Source: Chryseobacterium sp. UBA6632
GTDB taxonomy: Bacteria > Bacteroidota > Bacteroidia > Flavobacteriales > Weeksellaceae
Reading direction: 5' to 3'
Length of the DNA stretch: 9,046 nt
Assembly: GCA_002455915.1 (NCBI GenBank)
Contig: DKLU01000472.1
Span: 3,745-12,790 of the forward strand
This document shows positions 1-6,692 of the stretch, piece after piece. A program made the position numbers and the translations under genes. Under the pieces are notes generated by a model. The model was given only the letters and a program-made list of their open reading frames with translations. It was not told the origin of the DNA and did not search any database. The number at the start of each line of letters is the position of its first letter. Within the stretch, counting starts at the first letter, position 1.

Positions 1-1743
1 AATGGAAATAATAAACTTGAAGTTGAAAAGACCAAAGGGAAAGTAGATGATCTTGTAAATATTTCGAGCCAGCTAAAAGGGGTTGCGAAAATAGGAATGG
101 GACACACTCGTTGGGCTACTCACGGAGTTCCTAGTGATAGAAATTCTCACCCGCATTTGTCTAACAACGGAAAAATTGCTTTGGTGCATAATGGTATTAT
201 TGAAAATTATGATACCATTAAAACCATGCTTAAGGATAAAGGTTTTACTTTTAAATCTGAAACAGATACAGAAGTTTTGGTAAATCTTGTACAGTATTTT
301 ATGGATTTAAATGCTGAAACAGACTTCCCGACAGCTGTAAGATATGCCTTGAATGAAGTATATGGTGCATATGCGATTACTGTAATGCACGAAGATTTCC
401 CTGGTGAATTAGTTGTTGCTAGATTGGGATCTCCTTTAGCAATTGGTCTTGGCGATAAAGAATATTTTATTGCTTCAGATGCTTCTCCGTTTGTAGAATT
501 TACAAAAGAAGCGATCTATTTAGAAGAAGGTCACATGGCAACAATCTCTTTAGAAAAAGGGGTTGATATTCGTACCATTAACGATAACTCTAAAATTGAG
601 CCAGAAATTCAAGAGCTTAAGTTGAGTTTGGAGCAGATTGAAAAAGGAGGTTATGAACATTTTATGTTAAAAGAAATTTTCGAACAGCCAAAATCTGTAC
701 ACGATACGATGAGAGGTAGACTTATTGTAGATGAAGGAGTTATTAAAATGGCCGGGATTTGGGATCATATCGAGAAATTCAAAAATGCCAACAGAATCAT
801 TATCATTGCTTGCGGAACTTCTTGGCATGCGGGTCTTATCGGAGAATATCTGATTGAGGAATATGCAAGAATTCCGGTTGAGGTGGAATATGCTTCTGAA
901 TTCAGATACAGAAATCCTATTATTACAGATAAAGATGTTGTAATCGCGATCTCTCAATCCGGAGAAACTGCTGATACAATGGCTGCTTTAAAATTGGCTA
1001 AAGAAAAAGGAGCATTTATCTACGGTATTTGTAACGTGGTAGATTCATCTATCGCAAGAATTACAGATGCTGGTTCTTATACTCACGCAGGTCCTGAGAT
1101 CGGGGTGGCTTCTACCAAAGCTTTCACGGCTCAGCTTACCATTCTTACGCTAATTGCATTTAAATTAGGTAAACACAATGGTAACTTAGGAAATGCAGAA
1201 TTCATGAGCTTAATTTCTGAATTGGATGCTATTCCAAGAAGAATTGAGGAAGTTTTAAGCACCACTCATGAATTAACTCAAAATATTGCAAAAGACTTCG
1301 TAAATGCTACCAATTTCCTTTATTTAGGAAGAGGATACAACTATCCGGCGGCATTAGAAGGTGCATTAAAGCTTAAAGAAATCTCTTATATTCATGCTGA
1401 AGGATATCCGGCTGCAGAAATGAAGCACGGTCCTATCGCTTTAATTGATGAAAACATGCCAATCGTTATCATTGCTCCGAAGAAAGGGCATTATGATAAG
1501 ATTGTAAGCAACGTTCAGGAAATTAAAGCCAGAAAAGGAAAAATAATTGCTGTTGTAAATAAAGGAGACACGCAGGTAAGTGAAATGGCAGACTACGTAA
1601 TCGAGATTCCTGAGACATCAGAATGCTTCTCACCAATCGTAGCATCAGTGCCTTTACAGTTGTTGGCATACTACATCGCTGTTTACAGAGGTGCAAATGT
1701 TGATCAACCAAGAAACCTTGCGAAATCTGTAACTGTGGAATAA
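1..1743 (+). CDS. glmS: Glucosamine-6-phosphate synthase (isomerizing glutamine-fructose-6-phosphate transaminase), 5' partial
   Basis: The enzyme makes glucosamine-6-phosphate from fructose-6-phosphate and glutamine in the cytoplasm, the first step towards UDP-GlcNAc for peptidoglycan and LPS. The frame is open from base 1; the first in-frame ATG (97) lies inside the conserved motif GHTRWATHG, so it is not the true start. In E. coli GlmS this motif sits near residues 71-79, so about 35-40 codons, including the catalytic Cys1 of the glutaminase, lie left of the window. Visible parts are HNGIIENY and the ETDTEVL segment of the class II glutaminase domain, a first SIS domain starting at IIACGTSWHAG with AISQSGETADT, a second SIS domain with FLYLGRGYNYPAALEGALKLKE and AEMKHGPIALI, and the C-terminal tail DQPRNLAKSVTVE, which carries the Lys equivalent to E. 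coli Lys603. The visible 580 residues fit a usual total of about 615. It ends with TAA. It is separated from gldK by 108 bp and is functionally unrelated to it. Confidence 0.97.
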   Translation, partial: NGNNKLEVEKTKGKVDDLVNISSQLKGVAKIGMGHTRWATHGVPSDRNSHPHLSNNGKIALVHNGIIENYDTIKTMLKDKGFTFKSETDTEVLVNLVQYFMDLNAETDFPTAVRYALNEVYGAYAITVMHEDFPGELVVARLGSPLAIGLGDKEYFIASDASPFVEFTKEAIYLEEGHMATISLEKGVDIRTINDNSKIEPEIQELKLSLEQIEKGGYEHFMLKEIFEQPKSVHDTMRGRLIVDEGVIKMAGIWDHIEKFKNANRIIIIACGTSWHAGLIGEYLIEEYARIPVEVEYASEFRYRNPIITDKDVVIAISQSGETADTMAALKLAKEKGAFIYGICNVVDSSIARITDAGSYTHAGPEIGVASTKAFTAQLTILTLIAFKLGKHNGNLGNAEFMSLISELDAIPRRIEEVLSTTHELTQNIAKDFVNATNFLYLGRGYNYPAALEGALKLKEISYIHAEGYPAAEMKHGPIALIDENMPIVIIAPKKGHYDKIVSNVQEIKARKGKIIAVVNKGDTQVSEMADYVIEIPETSECFSPIVASVPLQLLAYYIAVYRGANVDQPRNLAKSVTVE

Positions 1744-1750
1744 AAGTTTA

Positions 1751-1791
1751 TTTGAAATAAAATAAATTTAGATTTCTCACGTTATTTCAAA
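1751..1791. repeat. 10-bp perfect inverted repeat between glmS and gldK
   Basis: TTTGAAATAA (1751-1760) and its exact reverse complement TTATTTCAAA (1782-1791) flank a 21-nt spacer, starting 8 nt after the glmS stop codon. The stem is AT-rich and is followed on the plus strand by A-rich sequence, not a T-tract, so it is a poor match to an intrinsic terminator. It could act as a weak 3'-end stabiliser for the glmS mRNA or be chance in AT-rich DNA. No other terminator is visible between glmS and gldK. Confidence 0.3.
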
Positions 1792-1821
1792 AAAAATCTT
1801 AAAAGTTTCTTAAAAAAATTA

Positions 1822-1829
1822 TATATTTA
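1822..1829 (+). promoter_or_regulatory. Possible flavobacterial -7 element upstream of gldK
   Basis: TATATTTA at 1822-1829 is one base from the Flavobacterium -7 consensus TAnnTTTG and lies 22 nt before the gldK ATG. I see no TTG at the expected distance upstream for a -33 box, so support is weak. A promoter in this gap is expected because the neighbouring glmS is functionally unrelated to the secretion genes. Confidence 0.3.
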
Positions 1830-1851
1830 CGGCTTAATTATAAAAATTAAC

Positions 1852-3270
1852 ATGAAAAGGATATTTCTTTTATTATTGTCTGCGTCGGTAGCGTCGGTAT
1901 CTTGTTCAGGTGGTGGTAGCTCTTCTGTGGGAAAACCAGGAACAAAAGGAGAATTGATACCAAGAGAAAAAACAAAATCATTTGTTGCAGAAAGACCTTT
2001 CGGTATGGTTGCAATCCCTGCAGGATCCTTTATTGCAGGTTTAGCTGATCAGGATCCTACAAATACTCCTGAAAAGGCGGGATTGAAAACAGTTACTGTT
2101 TCTGCTTTCTTTATGGATGAAGCTGAGACTACTAATGCTGAGTACAGAGTATTCATTAATTACGTAAGAGATTCTATCGCTAGAACTCTACTTGCTGAAG
2201 CTGCCGGAGAAGGTGGTGAAGGTGGTGGAAGAGGTACCGGAATCGGTGATTATGCATACCTTGCGAAAAAAGAAGATAATTTAACACCATATCAAGAATA
2301 TTTAGAGGGACAAGGAGGTAGAGAAGACGGAGAGTACGATGCTAGCAAAAAACTAGATTGGAAAATCCCTTTGCACTGGAGTACTTCAAAATATCCTGAT
2401 GTAGAATATGCAGAAATATTAGAATCTATGTATTTACCTGCATCTTCTAGAATTGGTAATGAAAGAATCCTTGATGTTAGTAAGTTGAAATATACTTACA
2501 GATGGGGAGATATGGGAGCTGCAATTGCTGATAACGAAAGAGGTGCAAACTACCTTAAGAGTGAAAGCATTGCCATCTATCCAGATACAACTGTTTGGGT
2601 AAAAGATTTCCACTTCGCTTATAATGAGCCATTATTTGAACAATATTTTTGGCACAAAGCTTACAAAGATTATCCTGTAGTTGGGGTAACTTGGGACCAA
2701 GCAAGAGCTTACTGTAACTTCAGAACAAAATTAAAATCTGATTACAACGAAAGCTTAAAAAGAAAAAAACAAAGACCTTTAATTTTCAGACTTCCTACAG
2801 AATTTGAATGGGAATACGCTGCAAGAGGTGGTATGCAGAATGCAACTTACCCTTGGGGTGGTCCTTATTTGATGGATGACAGAGGTTGTTACTTAGCTAA
2901 CTTCAAACCGAAGAGAGGTAACTACATGGAAGACGGGAAAAAAGGTACTTATACATATACAGCTCCAGTAAAGAAATTTAAGAAAAATGGATATGGGTTA
3001 TTTGATATGGCTGGAAACGTTTCTGAATGGACTGAATCTGCGTATAACAACTCTTCATACGGGTTCTCTTCTACATTAAATCCTTCTACTAAAGACAGAA
3101 TTGATAACAAAAAATCTGTAAGAGGTGGATCTTGGAAAGACGTAGGCTATATGCTTATGACAGGTGCAAGAGACTGGGAAAGAAAAGATTCTGCTAGAAG
3201 TTATATCGGATTTAGAACGGTACAGGATATTCCTGAGGCTGCTGTAAAACCTAGAACTATCAAAAGATAA
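1852..3270 (+). CDS. gldK: T9SS ring lipoprotein GldK (FGE/sulfatase-modifying-factor fold)
   Basis: GldK is an outer-membrane-anchored lipoprotein (PorK in Porphyromonas) that forms the periplasmic ring of the type IX secretion system with GldN. The 472-residue product starts with a lipoprotein signal, a K/R start, a hydrophobic stretch and Cys18 in ASVSC, followed by SGGG. It has no acidic or Lys-rich surface-export signal after the Cys, in keeping with a periplasm-facing lipoprotein. The FGE-like fold begins at GMVAIPAGSF (51-60) and resumes at YPVVGVTWDQARAYCNF (274-290), RLPTEFEWEYAARGG (313-327), GYGLFDMAGNVSEWTES (380-396), VRGGSWKD (423-430) and IGFRTV (452-457). About 170 residues separate the first two blocks, a large insert compared with free-standing FGE enzymes, including a Gly/Glu-rich stretch near 118-130. 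There is no Cys after residue 346, so the two catalytic cysteines of formylglycine-generating enzyme are absent and the role is structural. ATG 1852 is chosen because it gives the signal peptide directly. First gene of gldKLMN; 60 bp before gldL. Confidence 0.95.
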   Translation: MKRIFLLLLSASVASVSCSGGGSSSVGKPGTKGELIPREKTKSFVAERPFGMVAIPAGSFIAGLADQDPTNTPEKAGLKTVTVSAFFMDEAETTNAEYRVFINYVRDSIARTLLAEAAGEGGEGGGRGTGIGDYAYLAKKEDNLTPYQEYLEGQGGREDGEYDASKKLDWKIPLHWSTSKYPDVEYAEILESMYLPASSRIGNERILDVSKLKYTYRWGDMGAAIADNERGANYLKSESIAIYPDTTVWVKDFHFAYNEPLFEQYFWHKAYKDYPVVGVTWDQARAYCNFRTKLKSDYNESLKRKKQRPLIFRLPTEFEWEYAARGGMQNATYPWGGPYLMDDRGCYLANFKPKRGNYMEDGKKGTYTYTAPVKKFKKNGYGLFDMAGNVSEWTESAYNNSSYGFSSTLNPSTKDRIDNKKSVRGGSWKDVGYMLMTGARDWERKDSARSYIGFRTVQDIPEAAVKPRTIKR

Positions 3271-3330
3271 CACATTATTTTTCGGCTAATTATTTTTATT
3301 AAAATTTAACATTAAAAAAAACTAACGTAT

Positions 3331-4032
3331 ATGTTTAAGACTAAAGATGCGTGGATGAATTTCTTCTATTCATTCGGTGCTGCAATTGTAATTCTTGGAG
3401 CTTGGCTTAAAATTACTCACATTACTCTGGGACCAATTAATGGTAACATTGCCCTTACTGTAGGACTTATTACAGAAGCTATCATCTTCATCATTTTCGC
3501 ATTCGACCCTCCGAAAACAGAAGAGTCTTATGCATGGGAAAATGTTTATCCAGAATTATTGGATAAGCATGCAAACCCAAATCCTTTACACTCAAACGTT
3601 ACTTCTCCAAAAGGAGCTAACCTTACGAATCAATTTGCAGAATTAGAAAATTCTCTTTCTACTAAATTGGATAAAATGTTGGAAGATGCTAAACTTGATG
3701 TTCAGTTATTTGAAAGATTAAGAACTGGTATCGACAAGTTTTCTAGCTCTGTAGATCAAATTAATCAAACTGTAGATGTTTCTGCTTCTACTCATAAGTA
3801 TAACGATCAGTTGAACAAAGCTGCTACTCACATGGAAAGCATGAATGCTCTTTATGCTATGCAATTGGAAAGCGGTAAGAGACAGTCTGAATTTGCTAAT
3901 AAATATGTTGCAGATATGCAAAAATCTGCAGAACAATCTGAAAAATTCAATCAAGAGTTACAAGGTTTAACATCAAACTTAAACAACTTAAACAGAGTTT
4001 ATGGTGGTATGTTAACTGCTATGAAATCTTAA
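3331..4032 (+). CDS. gldL: T9SS/gliding motor inner-membrane protein GldL
   Basis: GldL (PorL) sits in the inner membrane and, with GldM, forms the proton-motive-force-driven motor that powers type IX secretion and gliding. The 233-residue product begins with the typical MFKTKDAWMNFFYSFGAA and has two transmembrane helices, about residues 11-29 and 38-58, joined by the short turn THITLGPINGN. Glu49 in the second helix is at the same position as the motor glutamate described for Flavobacterium johnsoniae GldL. Residues from about 60 onward are cytoplasmic: a Pro/Asn-containing linker, then long amphipathic helical, probably coiled-coil segments (about 98-150 and 155-225) rich in Asn, Gln, Lys and Glu. 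Length fits the family. The gene looks intact, which matters because its partner gldM next door is not. It lies 60 bp after gldK and 52 bp before gldM with no terminator seen between, so it is probably co-transcribed. Confidence 0.96.
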   Translation: MFKTKDAWMNFFYSFGAAIVILGAWLKITHITLGPINGNIALTVGLITEAIIFIIFAFDPPKTEESYAWENVYPELLDKHANPNPLHSNVTSPKGANLTNQFAELENSLSTKLDKMLEDAKLDVQLFERLRTGIDKFSSSVDQINQTVDVSASTHKYNDQLNKAATHMESMNALYAMQLESGKRQSEFANKYVADMQKSAEQSEKFNQELQGLTSNLNNLNRVYGGMLTAMKS

Positions 4033-4084
4033 TTCCCAAACCATTCATAATTTAACTACTTAATCAAAAAAACAAAAAGAAAGA

Positions 4085-5677
4085 ATGGCAGCAGGAAAAC
4101 AGACACCTCGTCAGAAGATGATCAACCTAATGTATTTGGTGTTCATCGCGATGATGGCCCTAAATATTGATGCAGAAATCATCAGATCATACTATGACTC
4201 AACAAAGGCACTTAATGAGACAAGAACTTTAACAGAGAGAAAAAACGAGAAAATCTTCGAAAGAACTCTTGAGGCTAAAGCTCAGCAGGTTCCAGATACT
4301 TATGCTCAACCTTGGGAAAAGTATAAGCAATTAAAAGGAAAAATTGATGTTTTAGTGAAGTCTGCTGATGATATTAAAACTACGCTTAAAAAGCAATCAG
4401 AATTTCATGATAAAGATCCTAAAACAGGAAAAGATCTTGATGTAAGTGAAAATTTTGCTGCTCTTAACAACAATGAGGCAACAATGGCTTACTTCTTCAA
4501 AGAAGGAGATGAAAATGCACAATAGAAAGGAGCTTTAGATTTAAAAGCAAAAATTGATGATGTTAGAAATTTTATTAACTCTGCATTTGGAAACAATCCT
4601 CAGTTACAAGATTTAGTAGATAGAGCTAATAAATCTATCATTGCTGAATATCCTAAAGGAAAATCTCCTAACGGTAAGACATGGTTTCAGAATAAATTCT
4701 ATCACCAACCACTTATCGCTGCGATTTCAAACTTAGAAATTATTCAGAATGATGCAAGAAACGTACAATCTGATGCCTTAGCATTATTACTACAGGAAAA
4801 AGTAGATGCAAGTATCAAATTTACAAGCTACGAGCCAATTGTTTCTGGTCCTACAGATATTCAGGCTGGTAAACAGGCTGAAGTAAAAGTAATGTTAGGT
4901 ACTTATTCTAATAGCAATAAGATCAGCATTTCTGGAGTGAGCAAGCAAGAAAATGGTAAAGGTATCATTCCTATTTCTGGAGCTGGTATCGGAGAACATA
5001 AGTTGAGTGGAACTATTACGTTAACAGATGCTACTGGTAAGCCTCAATCTTTCCCTTGGACGCATACTTATAATGTAATTGCAGGACCTAGAGAAGTAAA
5101 ACTTGAAAAAGGATTATTACTTTCTGCTGATAAGATGAACGTAATGTATAGAGGTCTTGAGAACCCTGTATCTGGTTCAATCTTAGGTGCTGATAATTCT
5201 AAATTATCACTATCTGCTCCTGGTGCTACTGTAAGAAATACTGGAGCTGGAAAATGGATTGTAAAACCATCTACCGGAAATACTGTTAAGTTAACATTAT
5301 CAGGTGTAGATCCTTACGGAAAATCTGTATCTCAAGTATTTGAATATAGAATTAAGAATGTACCACCTCCACAAGGTCAGATGAGAGGACAGAATGTATT
5401 GTCTATGCCGGCAACTTCTATTCCTAACCAATCTGTTCAGGCAGCTATTCCTGATTTCGACTTCCCGGTATCTTTCACTGTAACTCAGTTTATGGTTAGA
5501 GTTCCTGGTAAAGCAGCATTATTAATTAAAGGTAGTTCTTTAGATGATGCAGCTGGATTAGTGAGAGGTTTAAGAACTGGAGATGTGGTTTCTATCTTTG
5601 ATATTAAAGCTACAGCTCAAGGTTTAGACGGACAAGTAATCAAAAACATTACTCCTATATTAATTAACGTTCAATAG
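4085..5677 (+). pseudogene. gldM: T9SS/gliding motor protein GldM interrupted by an in-frame amber stop
   Basis: GldM (PorM) is anchored in the inner membrane by one N-terminal helix and spans the periplasm with four domains (D1-D4) to couple the GldL motor to the GldK/GldN ring. The frame has 530 sense positions, but codon 147 is TAG (4523-4525). Residues 1-146 begin MAAGKQTPRQKMINLMYLVF, with the transmembrane helix at about 12-28 and Arg9, the residue reported to matter in F. johnsoniae GldM, and then part of helical D1. The frame continues open from codon 148 with unmistakable GldM sequence (TWFQNKFYHQPLIAAI, SYEPIVSGPTDIQAG, PWTHTYNVIAGPREVKLEKG, MRGQNVLSMPATSIPNQ) to the natural TAG at 5675-5677. 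There is no frameshift and no second stop, which suggests a recent change or a sequence error. The first in-frame ATG after the stop is at 4892 (codon 270); a product from there would lack any signal or membrane helix and could not restore function. It is 21 bp before gldN, and polarity on gldN is possible. Confidence 0.9.
4523..4525 (+). other. Premature amber codon in gldM
   Basis: The codons read GAA AAT GCA CAA TAG AAA GGA GCT, giving ENAQ-stop-KGA. The change needed to restore the frame is one base. CAG (Gln) by a C-to-T transition is the likeliest parent, because I recall GldM homologues reading ENAQQKGA or similar here; AAG (Lys) or GAG (Glu) are also one step away. The codon is inside periplasmic domain D1, not at a domain boundary. 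Confidence 0.93.
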
Positions 5678-5698
5678 GACTAAAATTGTAAATTTATT

Positions 5699-6637
5699 AT
5701 GAAAAAATATATTAGCAGCCTTTTAGTATTAGTTTCGGGATTTGCTTTTTCCCAAACTATTCTGAACGCTTCTTCTCCGGAAGAATTCAGAAAGATGAGA
5801 GAGGAAAACAAGCAGAAAGTAGGAGATACTGTTGTTGATAAAACAGTGAAGCCTTTAGAATATGGCTTCGTTGATGATAAAGATATCTTAAAAAGTATGT
5901 TTGTTTGGGAAATTATCGATATGAATGATAAGATTAACCAACCTTTCTATTATGATAATCCGGATGGTTTATTGTCTACTCAGACAAGATCATTATATCA
6001 GCTTTTATTGGATGCTGCTTTAAGCGGAAAAATTGAGCAGGTTTATAACGATGAAAACTTTGTAGATAGATTATCTGCAGAAGGTATTCAGAAAAGATTG
6101 GAGAAAGTAGTTATCAATGATGCTGCGATTGATATTCTTAACTCTGGAAGACAATTAACCGATGCAGAGAAAAAGCAATATACCGACGTTTATAAGACAA
6201 CAACTGATAAAGTAAAAGTTCTTAAAATCATGGGTATGTGGTTTATCGATAAGAGAGACGGACAAATGAAATACAGACCTCTTGGTATTGCTGCTATGGG
6301 TCCAGATCCTGCTGTACAAGGGGTAATCGGGCCAGATGGTAAGCCAATTGCAAGTAATGATGAGCTTATTGACTTGTTCTGGATCTATTATCCAAATGCA
6401 AGAGATATTCTAGCAAACAACTATGTTTTCAACAGAAAAAACTCTTCAGCTGACCTTTCTTTTGATGATTTAATTAATGCAAGAAGATTTTCTTCTATCA
6501 TTTACAAATCTTCAAGCGGGTTAGGAGATGGAATTATTAAAGATTATATTCCTAAAAATGCTGAGGAGCAATTAGAAGAAAGCGATAGAATTAAAGAGCA
6601 GATTCTAGAAATGGAAAATGATATGTGGAATTACTAA
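5699..6637 (+). CDS. gldN: T9SS periplasmic ring protein GldN
   Basis: GldN (PorN) forms the large periplasmic ring with GldK, contacts the tip of GldM, and is needed for type IX secretion. The 312-residue product has a Sec signal peptide (MKKYISSLLVLVSGFAFS, cleavage probably after Ser18 before Gln19). The mature part carries family features such as EYGFVDDKDILKSMFVWEIID (about 54-74), where the conserved pattern links to membrane-ring assembly, NQPFYYDNPDGLL (80-92), VLKIMGMWFIDKRDGQMKYRPLGIAA (about 174-199) and LFWIYYPNARDILANNYVFN (about 227-246). The last 40 residues form an acidic helix ending in MWNY. The start at 5699 places the signal peptide correctly and lies 21 bp after the gldM stop. 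The gene appears intact. It is the last gene of the cluster, with a strong terminator 21 bp after its TAA. F. johnsoniae has a second paralogue, GldO; none is present here. Confidence 0.95.
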   Translation: MKKYISSLLVLVSGFAFSQTILNASSPEEFRKMREENKQKVGDTVVDKTVKPLEYGFVDDKDILKSMFVWEIIDMNDKINQPFYYDNPDGLLSTQTRSLYQLLLDAALSGKIEQVYNDENFVDRLSAEGIQKRLEKVVINDAAIDILNSGRQLTDAEKKQYTDVYKTTTDKVKVLKIMGMWFIDKRDGQMKYRPLGIAAMGPDPAVQGVIGPDGKPIASNDELIDLFWIYYPNARDILANNYVFNRKNSSADLSFDDLINARRFSSIIYKSSSGLGDGIIKDYIPKNAEEQLEESDRIKEQILEMENDMWNY

Positions 6638-6645
6638 GATTTCAC

Positions 6646-6676
6646 TTGATATTTATAGAAAACCTGAGTATTTTTA
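6646..6676 (+). promoter_or_regulatory. Tentative promoter overlapping the gldN terminator
   Basis: TTG at 6646-6648 and TATTTTTA at 6669-6676 are separated by 20 nt, within the 17-23 nt spacing of flavobacterial promoters. The -7 box differs from TAnnTTTG in its last base and lies in the stem end and loop of the terminator. A start about 7 nt downstream would give the oxidoreductase a very short leader without the hairpin's 5' arm. AT-rich DNA makes such matches easy, so this is a weak call. Confidence 0.2.
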
Positions 6677-6689
6677 CTCAGGTTTTTTT
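6659..6689 (+). terminator. Intrinsic terminator at the end of gldKLMN
   Basis: A perfect 12-bp stem, AAAACCTGAGTA (6659-6670) with TACTCAGGTTTT (6675-6686), closes on a TTTT loop and runs into seven Ts (6683-6689). It starts 21 bp after the gldN stop and ends 3 nt before the ATG of the next gene. Structure and T-tract match a classical rho-independent terminator. Confidence 0.9.
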
Positions 6690-6692
6690 ATT

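Noticed and set aside
97..99. Start of glmS at ATG 97
   Set aside because: This Met is inside a conserved glutaminase motif and the frame is open to base 1, so the gene is cut by the window edge.
667..957. Minus-strand ORFs inside glmS (667-957, 1523-1711), gldK (3076-3273) and gldL (3718-3954)
   Set aside because: They lie opposite strongly conserved genes and encode no recognisable domain; they are antisense shadows.
4523..4525. Pyrrolysine or other programmed recoding at the TAG
   Set aside because: Pyrrolysine use is not known in Flavobacteriia, the site is a non-catalytic surface position in a structural domain, and no recoding element is evident. Selenocysteine would need TGA.
4892..5677. 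Separate gene for a 261-residue protein
   Set aside because: It is the D2-D4 part of GldM in the same frame as the 5' part; its first ATG is internal and it has no signal peptide, so it is not an independent gene.
6618..6692. Earlier start of the FAD oxidoreductase at ATG 6618
   Set aside because: It would overlap gldN, read through the terminator hairpin and put 25 unlikely residues before the FAD motif, which should be at the N-terminus.
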